Assembly: GCA_020621965.1 (NCBI GenBank)
Contig: JAHRYV010000001.1
Coordinates: 1-64,000 of the forward strand
Length of the DNA: 64,000 nucleotides
Direction: 5' to 3'
Source: Curvibacter sp.
GTDB taxonomy: Bacteria; Pseudomonadota; Gammaproteobacteria; Burkholderiales; Burkholderiaceae_C
The notes beneath the pieces are model-generated. The model was not told the origin of the DNA, did not search any database, and worked only from the letters and a program-made list of their open reading frames with translations. The position numbers and the translations under genes are program-made. This document shows positions 35,963 to 45,509 of this stretch, piece by piece. How positions within the stretch are numbered: position 1 is the stretch's first letter; every line of letters starts with the position of its first letter.

Positions 35963-36742
35963 ATGAATGCCCTGCAACACCCGAGTGCGCCCGCCGGCAT
36001 GCACCGCGACGAGTGGGCGGCGCGCCAGCAGCTGGCCGCCTGCTACCGTGTCTTCGCCCTGCTGGGCTGGACCGAGATGATCTACAACCACATCACGCTG
36101 CGCCTGCCGGCCAGCATGAGCGGCGCCGACAAGCAGTTCCTGATCAACCCCTTCGGCCTGCACTACAGCGAAGTCACGGCCAGCAACCTGGTGAAGATCG
36201 ACCTGCAGGGCCGCGTGCTCGACGGCTCGCCGCACCCGATCAACCCGGCCGGCTACACCGTGCACGCGGCCATCCATGCCAGCCTCGAAGGCGCGCACTG
36301 CGTCATGCACACCCACACCACGGCCGGCGTGGCCGTGGCCTGCCAGCAGGGCGGCCTGGCCCAGAACAATTTCTATTCGGCCCAGCTGCACGACATGGTG
36401 GCCTACCATGACTTCGAGGGCATCACCATCCACGCCGAGGAGACGCCGCGCCTGCTCAGGAGCATCGGCAACAAGCCGGCGGTGATCCTGCGCAACCACG
36501 GCCTGCTGGCCTGGGGCGCCACGCTGCCGCAGACCTTCGCCATCCTGTGGACGCTGCAGCGCGCCTGCGAGATCCAGCTCGCGACCCTGAGCATGGGGCC
36601 GGCCATTGCGGTGCCCGAAGCCATCGCCGCCAAATGCACGCGTGACGCGCTGCAGTTCAACCCGAACCATGGCGCCGGCCAGGACGTGTTCGATGCCCTG
36701 GTGCGCCAGGTAGATCGTCTCGACGCTAGCTACAAGAACTGA
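35963..36742 (+). CDS. Class II aldolase/adducin-family protein
   Basis: A 259-residue zinc-dependent aldolase-fold protein. The zinc His pair is in CVMHTHTTAGVAVAC near residues 113-127 and a further His lies in ILRNHGLLAWG near 175-185; NHITLRLP and INPFGLHYSEVTASNL are also typical. Family members act on sugar phosphates or hydroxy-acids. It begins 9 bp after hpaI with GAGGAGC as ribosome site, so it is probably in the same operon, although it is not part of the standard hpa pathway. Confidence 0.87.
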   Translation: MNALQHPSAPAGMHRDEWAARQQLAACYRVFALLGWTEMIYNHITLRLPASMSGADKQFLINPFGLHYSEVTASNLVKIDLQGRVLDGSPHPINPAGYTVHAAIHASLEGAHCVMHTHTTAGVAVACQQGGLAQNNFYSAQLHDMVAYHDFEGITIHAEETPRLLRSIGNKPAVILRNHGLLAWGATLPQTFAILWTLQRACEIQLATLSMGPAIAVPEAIAAKCTRDALQFNPNHGAGQDVFDALVRQVDRLDASYKN

Positions 36743-36763
36743 TCACAGAAAGCGAGAGCAGGC

Positions 36764-37756
36764 ATGGGCGACACGCCTTACCGCAAGGTTTGCATCTACG
36801 GCGCCGGCGCCATCGGCGCCTGGATCGGCGCACGGCTGGGCCAGGCCGGCTGCAGCGTGAGTGTGGTGGCGCGCGGCGCCACGCTGCAGGCGCTGCAGCA
36901 GCACGGCCTGCGCTGCCAGCTCGACGGGCAGACGCTGAGCACACCGGCGCAGGCCAGCGCCGACCCCGCCACGCTGGGCGTGCAGGACCTGGTGATCATC
37001 GCCGTCAAGGCACCGGCCCTGCCCGAGGTGGCGCGCCGCATTGCCCCGCTGCTCGGGCCGCAGACCGTGGTGCTGACCGCCATGAACGGCGTGCCCTGGT
37101 GGTTCTTCGCCGGCTTCGGCGGCGCCTACGAGGGCACGCCACTGCAGGCCATCGACCCGCACGGCGAGATAACCGCCGCCATCCCCGCCCAGCAGGTCAT
37201 CGGTGGTGTGGTGCATGCCAGCTGTTCCCTGGCCGGTCCGGGTCATGCCCGGCACCATTTCGGCAACCGCCTCATCATCGGCGAACCCTCGGGCCAGCCG
37301 ACGCCGCGGGTGCAGCAGCTCGTGGCGCTGCTCACGCGCGCCGGCTTCGAGGCCGAGCTCTCGCCGCAGATCCAGCAGGACATCTGGTACAAGCTCTGGG
37401 GCAATATGACGGTCAACCCGGTCAGCGCGCGGACCGGCGCCACCACCGACCTGATCCTGGGTGACGAGCTGGTGCGCGACTTCATCTCGCGTGTGATGTA
37501 CGAGGCCAAGGAGATCGGCGCGCGCATCGGCCTGCCGATCGCCCAGCAGCCCGAAGACCGCCACGCCGTCACACTCAAGCTCGGCGCCTTCAAGACCTCG
37601 ATGCTGCAGGACGTCGAAGCCGGCCGAGCGGTGGAGCTCGACGCCCTGGTCACCGTGGTGCAGGAGCTGGGTGTCCTCACCGGCGTGCCCACGCCCTACA
37701 CCGACGTGCTGCTCGGCCTGGCCCGTCTGCAGGCCCGGGTGCGCGGCCTTTATTGA
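36764..37756 (+). CDS. 2-dehydropantoate 2-reductase-family protein
   Basis: A 330-residue NADP-dependent oxidoreductase with the dinucleotide-binding GAGAIGAWIG near residues 11-20, the catalytic-Lys region WYKLWGNMTVNPVSA near 209-223, and a C-terminal SMLQDVEAGRAVELDAL motif (substrate Ser/Asp). Ketopantoate reductase (PanE) is the named member, but paralogues in catabolic operons often use other 2-keto acids, so no symbol is given. It follows the aldolase-family gene by 21 bp. Confidence 0.85.
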   Translation: MGDTPYRKVCIYGAGAIGAWIGARLGQAGCSVSVVARGATLQALQQHGLRCQLDGQTLSTPAQASADPATLGVQDLVIIAVKAPALPEVARRIAPLLGPQTVVLTAMNGVPWWFFAGFGGAYEGTPLQAIDPHGEITAAIPAQQVIGGVVHASCSLAGPGHARHHFGNRLIIGEPSGQPTPRVQQLVALLTRAGFEAELSPQIQQDIWYKLWGNMTVNPVSARTGATTDLILGDELVRDFISRVMYEAKEIGARIGLPIAQQPEDRHAVTLKLGAFKTSMLQDVEAGRAVELDALVTVVQELGVLTGVPTPYTDVLLGLARLQARVRGLY

Positions 37757-37773
37757 TATCGCGGAAAGATCGC

Positions 37774-38679
37774 ATGCCTGCTTCCCCCCGCGCGCTCAGC
37801 CGCGCCGCTTTTTTCACCCTGCTCTTCACCGCCTGCCTGTTCGGCGCCAACCACGTGGCGGCGCGGCTGGCCTTCAACCACGGGCTGGACGTGGCCAGTG
37901 CCGTGACGGTGCGCAGCCTGCTCACCGCGGCCGTGGTCGGCTTGTTGGTGTGGCTGCAGCGCGCGCCGCACAGGGTCAGTCCCCGCCAGCGCGGCTTCCT
38001 GCTGCTCATCAGTGCGCTGGTGGCGGTGCAGAGCCTGTGTCTGTACGCCGCCGTGGCGCGCCTGCCGGTGGCGCTGGCCCTCCTCACGTTCAACACCTAT
38101 CCCTTGTGGACGGCGTTTTTCGCCTGGCTGCTGTACCGCCACCGGCCCGAGCGCGCGGTGCTGCTGGCCATGCCGGTGCTGCTGATCGGGCTGGCGCTGG
38201 CGCTCGATGCGCTGGGCGCGGCCTCGGGCCTGGGCGCGGTGGGGCAGTGGAGTCGCATCGGCGCCGGCGTGGCCTTTGCCATGGTGGCGGCGGCGGTGTT
38301 CGGCGCCGCGCTGGCGCTGACCCAGCACGAGGTGGCCAGTGTCGACGGCCGCCTGCGCACCACCATCACCATGGGCCTGGTCGGCCTGCTGGCGCTGGTG
38401 GCGGTGCAGCTGCAAGGCGGCTTTCACCTGCCGCAGGCCGCCGCCGGCTGGTGGGGCCTGGCCGGCCTGACGCTGTTCTACGGCACGGCCTTCACCATCA
38501 TGTTCACGCTGCTGCCCAAGCTGGGCGTGGTGGGCAGCTCGCCCATCATGAACGTGGAGCCGGTGGCCGCGCTCGTCATGGCCTGGGCCCTGCTGGGCCA
38601 GACCATCGCGCCGGTGCAGCTCGTCGGGGCGCTGATCGTGGTGGGCGCGGTGATGGCGCTCGGTTTGCGTAAACGCTAA
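37774..38679 (+). CDS. EamA/DMT-superfamily permease
   Basis: A 301-residue protein with about ten hydrophobic helices arranged as two EamA repeats (first ending near TFNTYPLWTAFFAWLLYRH, second near NVEPVAALVMAWALLGQTI, a typical repeat end). Such carriers export amino acids or other metabolites; the substrate is unknown. ATG 37774 with GGAAAG upstream is preferred over an in-frame TTG at 37753. It lies 17 bp after the reductase gene. Confidence 0.82.
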   Translation: MPASPRALSRAAFFTLLFTACLFGANHVAARLAFNHGLDVASAVTVRSLLTAAVVGLLVWLQRAPHRVSPRQRGFLLLISALVAVQSLCLYAAVARLPVALALLTFNTYPLWTAFFAWLLYRHRPERAVLLAMPVLLIGLALALDALGAASGLGAVGQWSRIGAGVAFAMVAAAVFGAALALTQHEVASVDGRLRTTITMGLVGLLALVAVQLQGGFHLPQAAAGWWGLAGLTLFYGTAFTIMFTLLPKLGVVGSSPIMNVEPVAALVMAWALLGQTIAPVQLVGALIVVGAVMALGLRKR

Positions 38680-38685
38680 ACCGCC

Positions 38686-39528
38686 ATGGCACTGGACGTC
38701 ATGGCCGTGGTGCTGCTGTCGGCCCTGCTGCATGCGGGCTGGAACGCCCTGGTGCGCGCCAGCCGCGACAAGTTTCTCGCCTCGCTGCACGTGGTCTGCG
38801 GCGCCGGCGCCATCGCTGCGCTGCTGCTGCCCGGTCTGCCGTTGCCGGCACCCGCCAGCTGGCCCTGGCTGCTGGCCTCGGCGCTGATCCACGTCGTCTA
38901 CTTCACGCTGGTGGCGCGCGCCTACCACGGGGCCGAGCTGGGTTTTGCCTACCCGCTGATGCGCGGCACGGCGCCGGCGCTGACTGCGCTGGGCGCGGCG
39001 CTGCTGCTGGGCGAGCCGCCCACGCCAGGCGGCTGGCTGGGCATCGCGCTGATCTGCGGCGGTGTGCTGACCCTGGCCGCAGGGGCCTGGCGCAACGGCG
39101 CCAGCCATCCGGTGGCGGTGGGGGCCGCGCTGGCCAATGCCGGCGTGATCGCGCTCTACACCCTGGTCGACGGCCGGGGCGTGCGCCTGTCCGGGCACGC
39201 CCTGAGCTACACCGGCTGGGTCTTCCTGCTCACCGCCGTGCTGATGCTGGCCTTTGCCGGCGTGCAGCGCGGCCGCAGCCTGCTGCGCCCGCCGGCCGGC
39301 GCCGCGCGCACGGCGCTGCTGGGCGGTGCCGGCACGCTGGTCGCCTACAGCCTGGTGCTGTGGGCCATGGCACAGGCACCGATCGCGCTGGTGGCCGCCT
39401 TGCGCGAGACGTCCATCGTGTTCGCCGCGCTGATCGGGGTACTGTTCCTGCGCGAGCGCCTGGGGCGACGGCGCCTGCTCGCGGCGCTGCTGGTGTGCGG
39501 CGGCGCCGTCGTGCTCAAGCTGGCCTGA
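38686..39528 (+). CDS. Second EamA/DMT-superfamily permease
   Basis: A 280-residue, roughly ten-helix transporter with two EamA repeats; conserved HAGWNALVRASRD at the N-terminus and ALRETSIVFAALIGVLFLRERLG at the end of the second repeat. It starts 6 bp after the previous permease, so the two are co-transcribed. Substrate unknown; it resembles the subset annotated as EamA-like with an N-terminal HAxWN motif. Confidence 0.82.
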   Translation: MALDVMAVVLLSALLHAGWNALVRASRDKFLASLHVVCGAGAIAALLLPGLPLPAPASWPWLLASALIHVVYFTLVARAYHGAELGFAYPLMRGTAPALTALGAALLLGEPPTPGGWLGIALICGGVLTLAAGAWRNGASHPVAVGAALANAGVIALYTLVDGRGVRLSGHALSYTGWVFLLTAVLMLAFAGVQRGRSLLRPPAGAARTALLGGAGTLVAYSLVLWAMAQAPIALVAALRETSIVFAALIGVLFLRERLGRRRLLAALLVCGGAVVLKLA

Positions 39529-39571
39529 GGCGGTCCTGCACACAAAAGGTCACCGTCCCACCCGCCGGGTT

Positions 39572-39600
39572 TTGTGGCACCGTTGATTAGTCGATATATT
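39572..39600 (+). promoter_or_regulatory. Candidate sigma-70 promoter before the Bug-type gene
   Basis: TTGTGG (39572-39577) and TATATT (39595-39600) with a 17-base spacer, in the 102-bp gap after the second EamA gene. It would start transcription about 25 bases before ATG 39631, giving the Bug-type gene its own promoter independent of the hpa operon. Confidence 0.5.
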
Positions 39601-39630
39601 GGCCGGTTTCCTCACCGGTAGGCCCTGGGT

Positions 39631-40653
39631 ATGTTCATGTCACGATTTCGCCGGCCCGTCCGGTCGCTGCTGCGGCCCGGCCTGCTGTGCCTGCTGCTGG
39701 GCTGGAGCAGCGCCTGGGCGCAGACCGCCGCCGTCGAGGCCCCGGCGGCGACCGGCTACCCGGCGCAGCCGATCCGGCTGGTCCTGCCCACACCGGCTGG
39801 GGGCGCCACCGACGTCTGGGCGCGCGTGATCGCCGAACGCCTGGGCCAGGTGCTGGGGCAGACGGTCCTGGTGGACAACCGCCCCGGCGCCGGCGGCACG
39901 CTGGCCGCCGAATTCGTGGCCCGCGCGCCGGCCGACGGCTACATCCTGCTGGCCGGCGACGTCGGCACCTACGCGCTGTATCCGCAGCTCCACCGCACGC
40001 CCGCTTATGACCCGGTGCGCGATTACGCGCCGGTGACACTCACCGCGCGCCAGTGGCTGGTGCTGGCCGTGCCGCGCGAGTCGGCCCTGGCCTCGGTGCC
40101 GGCACTGCTGGCCCAGGCGCGCGAGCGGCCGGGGGCACTGCGCTACGGCTCGCCCGGTGTGGGTAGCCCGCAGCATCTGGCCATGGAACTGCTGCAGCAA
40201 CGCGCCGGCATCCAACTCGCGCACCGGCCCTACCGCGCCGGCGCCCAGCTCACGGCCGCCATGCTGGCCGGCGAGCTCGACCTCGCCTTCCTGGACCTGC
40301 CCAGTGCGCTGCCGCATCTGCGCTCGGGCTGGCTGCGCGGCCTGGCCCTCGTGGCACCGCAGCGCCTGCCGTATCTGCCCGAGCTGCCGACGCTGGAAGA
40401 GTCCGGTCTGGCCGGCTTCGAGGCACAGGTCTGGCAGGGTCTGGTGGCGCCCGCGGGCACGCCGGCGGCGGTGGTGAGCCGCCTCAACGCGGCCTACGCC
40501 CGGGTCTGCGCAGAACCCGCGGTGCAGCGCCGCCTGGCCATGATCGGCATCGAGCTCACGCCCGGCAGCCCGCAGGCCTTCAAGGAGTTGCAGCAGGCCG
40601 AGGCGGCGCGCTGGGGCCAGTTGATCCGCGCGCTGGACCTGCGGCTGGATTAG
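39631..40653 (+). CDS. Bug/TctC-family periplasmic solute-binding protein
   Basis: A 340-residue exported protein with a signal peptide (LLRPGLLCLLLGWSSAWA, cleavage near AQT). The mature start YPAQPIRLVLPTPAGGATDVWAR and VDNRPGAGGTLAAEFVARAPADGY are the Bug/TctC signature; later APQRLPYLPELPTLEESG and AWQGLVAPAGTPAAVV-type segments agree. Bug proteins bind carboxylates and similar solutes, often without adjacent TctAB permease genes, as here. It ends directly against the convergent alr stop (0 bp). Confidence 0.9.
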   Translation: MFMSRFRRPVRSLLRPGLLCLLLGWSSAWAQTAAVEAPAATGYPAQPIRLVLPTPAGGATDVWARVIAERLGQVLGQTVLVDNRPGAGGTLAAEFVARAPADGYILLAGDVGTYALYPQLHRTPAYDPVRDYAPVTLTARQWLVLAVPRESALASVPALLAQARERPGALRYGSPGVGSPQHLAMELLQQRAGIQLAHRPYRAGAQLTAAMLAGELDLAFLDLPSALPHLRSGWLRGLALVAPQRLPYLPELPTLEESGLAGFEAQVWQGLVAPAGTPAAVVSRLNAAYARVCAEPAVQRRLAMIGIELTPGSPQAFKELQQAEAARWGQLIRALDLRLD

Positions 40654-41769
40654 TCAGACCAAGGTGACCGGCACACGCGTGGCCAGCGCGCACATCAGCT
40701 CGTAGCCGATGCTGCCGCCGGCGGCCGCCACCTCGTCGATGGACAGCTGCGCGCCGTTGGAGGCCCGGCCCCAGAGTGTGACTTCGGCGCCCATGCCGGC
40801 CGTCGGCACCGGCGTCAGGTCCACGGTGAGCAGGTCCATGCTGACACGACCCACCGTGCGCGTGCGCACGCCATCGACCAGCACCGGCGTGCCGCGCTCC
40901 ACCGTACCGGGACTCGCGCGCAGGTAACCATCGGCATAACCGCAGGCCACCACGCCGATGCGCATGGGCCGCGGCGCGACAAAGGTCGAGCCATACCCCA
41001 CGCTGTCGCCGGCGGCCAGCTGCTGGACGCCGACGACGCGCGAGCGCAAGGTCATCACCGGCTGCAGCGCCCAGTCGGCCGCGCTGTGCTCGGGGTAATC
41101 GGGCGAAGCGCCGTAGAGCACCACACCGGGCCGGATCCAGTCCGAGCGCAGACCGGCGGCGGCCTGCGGCCCCATGTGGCGCAGCACCGCCGCACTGTTG
41201 CTCAAGGAGCGCTCACCCGGCAGGTCCTGGGTGGCGGCGTTGAAGGCGACCAGCTGGCGCGCCACGCCCACCGGGCCGTCGGCGTCGCTGAAGTGGGTCA
41301 TGAGCGAAATCTCGTCCACCTGGGGCAGCGCGTTGAGCCGCGTCCAGGCGGCGCGGAACTGCGCCGGCGTGAAACCCAGGCGGTTCATGCCGCTGTTGAG
41401 CTTGAGGAAGACGCGGTGCGGCACGTGGGTCTTGTGCACGGCCAGCATGTCGATCTGCTCGCTGCAATGCACCACGTGCCAGAGATCCAGACGCGAGCAC
41501 AGCTCCAGGTCACGCTGCTCGAACACGCCTTCGAGCAACAGGATGGGGCCGCGCCAGCCCAGGGCGCGCAGCGCTGTAGCCTCGGCCAGGTCCAGCAGGG
41601 CAAAGCCGTCGGCGCCGCGCAGGCCCTCGTAGACGCGCTCGATGCCGTGGCCGTAGGCATTGGCCTTGACCACCGCCCAGACCCGCGCGTCCGGGGCCGA
41701 CTGCCGGGCCCGCGCCAGGTTGTGGCGCAGGGCGTCGACATGGATCAGGGCTTGGATGGGACGGGACAT
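40654..41769 (-). CDS. alr: Alanine racemase
   Basis: Fold type III PLP enzyme making D-alanine for peptidoglycan. The 371-residue product has the PLP-lysine motif [10 protein letters not shown] near residues 34-43 and the catalytic Tyr region [13 protein letters not shown] near 263-275, with the conserved [12 protein letters not shown] near 315. An anabolic (Alr) or catabolic (DadX) role cannot be separated from sequence; no dadA is adjacent. Divergent from lplT. Confidence 0.94.
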   Translation of the reverse strand: MSRPIQALIHVDALRHNLARARQSAPDARVWAVVKANAYGHGIERVYEGLRGADGFALLDLAEATALRALGWRGPILLLEGVFEQRDLELCSRLDLWHVVHCSEQIDMLAVHKTHVPHRVFLKLNSGMNRLGFTPAQFRAAWTRLNALPQVDEISLMTHFSDADGPVGVARQLVAFNAATQDLPGERSLSNSAAVLRHMGPQAAAGLRSDWIRPGVVLYGASPDYPEHSAADWALQPVMTLRSRVVGVQQLAAGDSVGYGSTFVAPRPMRIGVVACGYADGYLRASPGTVERGTPVLVDGVRTRTVGRVSMDLLTVDLTPVPTAGMGAEVTLWGRASNGAQLSIDEVAAAGGSIGYELMCALATRVPVTLV

Positions 41770-41891
41770 GCGGGCGGAAACGGGCTCAGGCCGGGGATTG
41801 TGACACTGCCCGGCATGCTATAACCCTTCGTCGCTTGGATTTCGTTACAAAAATTAACCTGCCGTACGCACGGCCCGCCCTCCCCCTGTAC

Positions 41892-43175
41892 ATGAAACGC
41901 GGTTTCTACACCATCATGTCGGCGCAGTTCTTCAGCTCGCTGGCTGACAACGCGCTGTTCGTCGGAGCCGTGCAACTGTTGCGTACCGAGGGCGCGCCCG
42001 AGTGGCAGCAGGCGGCCCTGGTGCCGATGTTCGCCCTGTTCTACGTGATCCTGGCGCCCTTCGTGGGCGCTTTTGCCGACGCCATGCCCAAGGGCAAGGT
42101 CATGCTGATCAGCAACGGCATCAAGATCATCGGCTGCCTGATGATGCTGTTCGGCACCCACCCGCTGATGGCCTATGCCATCGTCGGCCTGGGGGCGGCG
42201 GCCTATTCGCCGGCCAAGTACGGCATCCTCACCGAACTGCTGCCGGCCTCGCAGCTGGTCAAGGCCAACGGCTGGATCGAGGGCCTGACCATCGCCTCCA
42301 TCATCCTGGGCGTGCTGCTGGGCGGCCAGCTGGTCGGCGCCGCCGTCTCCAGCCAGCTGCTGGCCTTCGACCTGCCGCTGGTCACCACCGGCATCGACAG
42401 CGCGCCGGAGGCCGCCATCGCGGTGCTGATCCTGGTCTACCTGCTGGCGGCCTGGTACAACACCCGCATCCCGCACACCGGCGTCGAGATGCGGCCCATG
42501 CCGAAGAACCCGCTGGCCCTGCTGCCCGACTTCTGGCACTGCAACATCCGCCTGTGGCAGGACCGCCTGGGCCAGATCTCGCTCTCCACCACCACGCTGT
42601 TCTGGGGCGTGAGCGGCAACCTGCGCTACATCGTGCTGGCCTGGGCCGCCGCCGCGCTGGGCTACAGCGTCACGCAAGCCTCGTCGCTGGTCGGCGTGGT
42701 GGCCATCGGCACCGCCGTCGGCGCCGTGGTGGCCTCCATGCGCATGCGGCTGGAGGACGCCACCCGCGTCATGCCGCTGGGCATCGGCATGGGCGTGCTG
42801 GTGCTGATGCTCAACTTCATCGACAACGTCTGGCTGGCCGCGCCCTTCCTGGTGCTGCTGGGCGGTCTGGGCGGCTTCCTCGTGGTGCCCATGAACGCGC
42901 TGCTGCAGCACCGCGGCCACAACCTCATGGGCTCGGGCCGCTCGATTGCCGTGCAGAACTTCAACGAGCAGGCCTGCATCCTGGGCCTGGGTTTCCTCTA
43001 CAGCTTCTCCACCGGCATGGGCCTGTCGTCCTTCGGCGCCATCACCGGCTTCGGTCTGCTGGTGGCCGGCTTCATGTGGCTGATCCAGCGCTGGCACGCC
43101 AACAACTGTGCCAAGTACCCCGAGGAAGTCGAGCATCTCCTGGAGATTGCGCGCAACGACCACTTGCACGGCTAG
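41892..43175 (+). CDS. lplT: Lysophospholipid transporter LplT
   Basis: Twelve-helix MFS protein that flips lysophospholipids to the inner leaflet for re-acylation. The 427-residue product starts MKRGFYTIMSAQFFSSLADNALF, the classical LplT N-terminus, which favours ATG 41892 over an upstream in-frame TTG at 41835. Other matches include SPAKYGILTELLPASQLVKANGW and QHRGHNLMGSGRSIAVQNFNE. The partner acyltransferase aas is not adjacent. A downstream EamA gene starts 13 bp later. Confidence 0.92.
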   Translation: MKRGFYTIMSAQFFSSLADNALFVGAVQLLRTEGAPEWQQAALVPMFALFYVILAPFVGAFADAMPKGKVMLISNGIKIIGCLMMLFGTHPLMAYAIVGLGAAAYSPAKYGILTELLPASQLVKANGWIEGLTIASIILGVLLGGQLVGAAVSSQLLAFDLPLVTTGIDSAPEAAIAVLILVYLLAAWYNTRIPHTGVEMRPMPKNPLALLPDFWHCNIRLWQDRLGQISLSTTTLFWGVSGNLRYIVLAWAAAALGYSVTQASSLVGVVAIGTAVGAVVASMRMRLEDATRVMPLGIGMGVLVLMLNFIDNVWLAAPFLVLLGGLGGFLVVPMNALLQHRGHNLMGSGRSIAVQNFNEQACILGLGFLYSFSTGMGLSSFGAITGFGLLVAGFMWLIQRWHANNCAKYPEEVEHLLEIARNDHLHG

Positions 43176-43188
43176 ACCGCGGCCGGCC

Positions 43189-44079
43189 ATGACGCAGCAG
43201 CTCGCCGCCTGGGGCCTGGTCCTCAACGCCTTCGTCTGGGGCGTGTCCTGGTATCCCTTGCGCCTGCTGCAGCAGCAGGGCCTGCATCCGCTGTGGGCCA
43301 CGGTCTTCGTCTACGTCCTGGCCCTGGTGGCGGTGCAGCTCTGGCGCCCCGGCACCTGGCGCATCGTCGGCCAGTACCCGCTGCTGGGGCTGCTGATGCT
43401 GGCCTCGGGCATGACCAATGTGGGCTTCAACTGGGCGGTGACCGTGGGCGACGTGGTGCGCGTGGTCCTGCTGTTCTATCTGATGCCGGCCTGGACGGTG
43501 CTGCTGGCCTGGCTGCTGCTGGGCGACAAACCCACTGGGCGCGCGCTGGCGCGCCTGGCGCTGTCGCTGGCCGGCGTGGTCATCGTGCTCAAGACCCCGG
43601 ACTCGCCCTGGCCGCTGCCGGCCAGCTTGGCGGACGGGCTGGCCCTGGCCGGCGGCTTCAGTTTTGCGCTGACCAATGTGCTGCTGCTCAAGCTGAAGGA
43701 CACGCCGGACGAGGCGCGCGCCTTTGCCATGTTCGGCGGCGGCACGGCGCTGGCGCTGCTGGCGGCGCTGATCGGCCTGCCGCTGGGTCTGGTGGCGCTG
43801 CCGCCCCCGCCGGCCCTGGGCTGGCTGACCCTGGCCCTGCTCACCAGCACCGCCTTTCTGGCCGCCAACCTGGGCCTGCAGTACGGCGCGGCCCGCCTGT
43901 CGGCCAGCGCCACCTCACTGATCCTGCTGGTCGAGGTGGTCTTTGCCAGCGTGTCCTCGGTGCTGCTGGAGGCGGCCGACTTGCAGCCGCGCACCCTGCT
44001 CGGGGGCGCGCTGATCCTGCTGGCCGCGCTGTGGGCCACCCGGCCCGACCGTCGCGACCCGGGCCGCGCACCAGCCTGA
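43189..44079 (+). CDS. EamA/DMT-superfamily permease
   Basis: A 296-residue protein with about ten hydrophobic helices in two repeats; begins WGLVLNAFVWGVSWYPLR and closes its second repeat with LLVEVVFASVSSVLLEAADL. It is typical of DMT-type exporters with unknown substrate. It follows lplT by 13 bp on the same strand and is probably co-transcribed. Not closely alike the two EamA proteins at 37.8-39.5 kb by eye. Confidence 0.82.
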   Translation: MTQQLAAWGLVLNAFVWGVSWYPLRLLQQQGLHPLWATVFVYVLALVAVQLWRPGTWRIVGQYPLLGLLMLASGMTNVGFNWAVTVGDVVRVVLLFYLMPAWTVLLAWLLLGDKPTGRALARLALSLAGVVIVLKTPDSPWPLPASLADGLALAGGFSFALTNVLLLKLKDTPDEARAFAMFGGGTALALLAALIGLPLGLVALPPPPALGWLTLALLTSTAFLAANLGLQYGAARLSASATSLILLVEVVFASVSSVLLEAADLQPRTLLGGALILLAALWATRPDRRDPGRAPA

Positions 44080-44164
44080 CGCCGCAGGCCGGGCCGCGGT
44101 CGCCGCCCGCATGGCTTGCAGTATTATTTCAACGGCAGGCCGACGTCCTGCGCACGAGGATCGG

Positions 44165-45097
44165 ATGGCCCCCAAGAAGTCGCTTTACGAGATTCTGGAA
44201 GTTCCGGCGCACGCCACGTACGCCGAGATTCGCGCCTCCTATGAGCGGCTGGTGCAGGCGCTCGACAGCCGCCAGGCCGCCTTGAGCCGCGAGGACCACA
44301 CCATGCAGATGCGGCTGCTGCGGGTGGCCTACAACACGCTGGCCACACCCTCGTCCCGCGACGCCTACGACGCCAGCCTGGCCGTGCGCAACGAGCCGGC
44401 CCCAACCGGCACCGCCTTGCTGGTCATGCCGGCGGCCGTCAGCAGCGCCAGCCCCGGCGTCATGCGCGCCGACGCCATGATGATGCGCGCCGAAGCCATC
44501 GCCTTGCGCGCCGACGCCCTGGGGCTCAAGGCCGACCTGCTCAGCGGGCAGGTCCAGCCCGCCGCCTCCAACGTCCCGCCCGTGGTGGCGCGCCTGCTCC
44601 GCTACGCCAAGCGCACGCTGCTGACGCTGGGCACGCTGGCGGCCATCGGCATGGTGCTCAAGGTCGTGTTCCTGCTCAGCGTGAGCCGCCAGCCCGGCGG
44701 GGTGGTCGTCACCACCCCCGGCCCGGTCGACGACAAGGTTTTCCTGCAGGAGTACTACCAGACCTACGGCGTGCGCCCGGCCAACCGGGCCGAAGCCGCC
44801 TTGCTGGACGCCGAGCGGCGCAAGAACGAGGAGGCCCGCCGAGCCCAGAAACAGCAGGAAGACGCCGTCCGCAATGCCGAACTGGCCCAGCGCCGCTTCG
44901 AGGAAGACGCCCGCCGGCGCGGCGAACAGGCCTCGATCGAACTGCGCTACGCCGAAGAGCGGGCCCGCCAGGCGCAGCAGGAGGAAGAGCGCCAGCGCGA
45001 ATACGAAGCGCGCGCCAAGGAAGAGGCCGAACGCGAACGCACCGAGGCGATGCAGGAGAGATGGCGCCAGGAACTGAAATCCTCGGGCCGCAACTGA
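44165..45097 (+). CDS. Degenerate J-domain membrane protein with long charged coiled coil
   Basis: A 310-residue protein. Residues about 6-70 (SLYEILEVPAHATYAEIRAS ... YNTLATPSSRDAYDASL) follow the J-domain helix pattern, but the HPD tripeptide that activates Hsp70 is absent. A small repeat MMRAEAIALRADALGLKADL (about 100-120) is followed by one transmembrane helix (TLLTLGTLAAIGMVLKVVFLLSV, about 155-177) and a Glu/Arg/Gln-rich predicted coiled coil over the last 90 residues. ATG 44165. It probably forms a unit with the lipoprotein and J-domain genes downstream. Confidence 0.75.
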   Translation: MAPKKSLYEILEVPAHATYAEIRASYERLVQALDSRQAALSREDHTMQMRLLRVAYNTLATPSSRDAYDASLAVRNEPAPTGTALLVMPAAVSSASPGVMRADAMMMRAEAIALRADALGLKADLLSGQVQPAASNVPPVVARLLRYAKRTLLTLGTLAAIGMVLKVVFLLSVSRQPGGVVVTTPGPVDDKVFLQEYYQTYGVRPANRAEAALLDAERRKNEEARRAQKQQEDAVRNAELAQRRFEEDARRRGEQASIELRYAEERARQAQQEEERQREYEARAKEEAERERTEAMQERWRQELKSSGRN

Positions 45098-45116
45098 AGC
45101 CCGCCCGTATCGCCCC

Positions 45117-45479
45117 ATGACCCTCCCCTTGCGCCGGCATTTCTGGACCTGGGCCCTGGCCGCGGCGCTGCTGGGCCTGGCGCTGGTCGCCTGCGGCAAA
45201 CGCGACCCGTACAGCCCGGCCCTGTTCGTCGGCAAATGGAAATCCTCCAAGCTGGAGACACCACTGGTCCTGTACGAAAACGGCGAGTGGGAGATCCGCA
45301 AGGACGACGGCGGCGTCCTGCAGTACGGGCTCTGGGAGTACCGCGACGGCCGTCTCGTCTGGATCATCAAGATGGGCGGCGAGCTCCACCGCGACGTCAA
45401 CCCGGTGCTGTCGGCGGGCAAGAAGGAATTCCGCTTGCAGGAAGGGCCGCACGTCACCGTCTTCCATCGCCTCGATTGA
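45117..45479 (+). CDS. Small lipoprotein of unknown function
   Basis: A 120-residue protein with a lipoprotein signal: charged MTLPLRRHF, hydrophobic core WALAAALLGLALV and lipobox LVAC with acylated Cys26. The mature part (GKWKSSKLETPLVLYENGEWEIRKDDG...LWEYRDGRLVWIIKMGG) looks like a compact beta domain. No named family recognised. It sits 19 bp after the degenerate J-domain gene and 30 bp before the second J-domain gene. Confidence 0.75.
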   Translation: MTLPLRRHFWTWALAAALLGLALVACGKRDPYSPALFVGKWKSSKLETPLVLYENGEWEIRKDDGGVLQYGLWEYRDGRLVWIIKMGGELHRDVNPVLSAGKKEFRLQEGPHVTVFHRLD

Positions 45480-45509
45480 TCCCTTGCCCTTAACCCGCAG
45501 CGCACCGCC

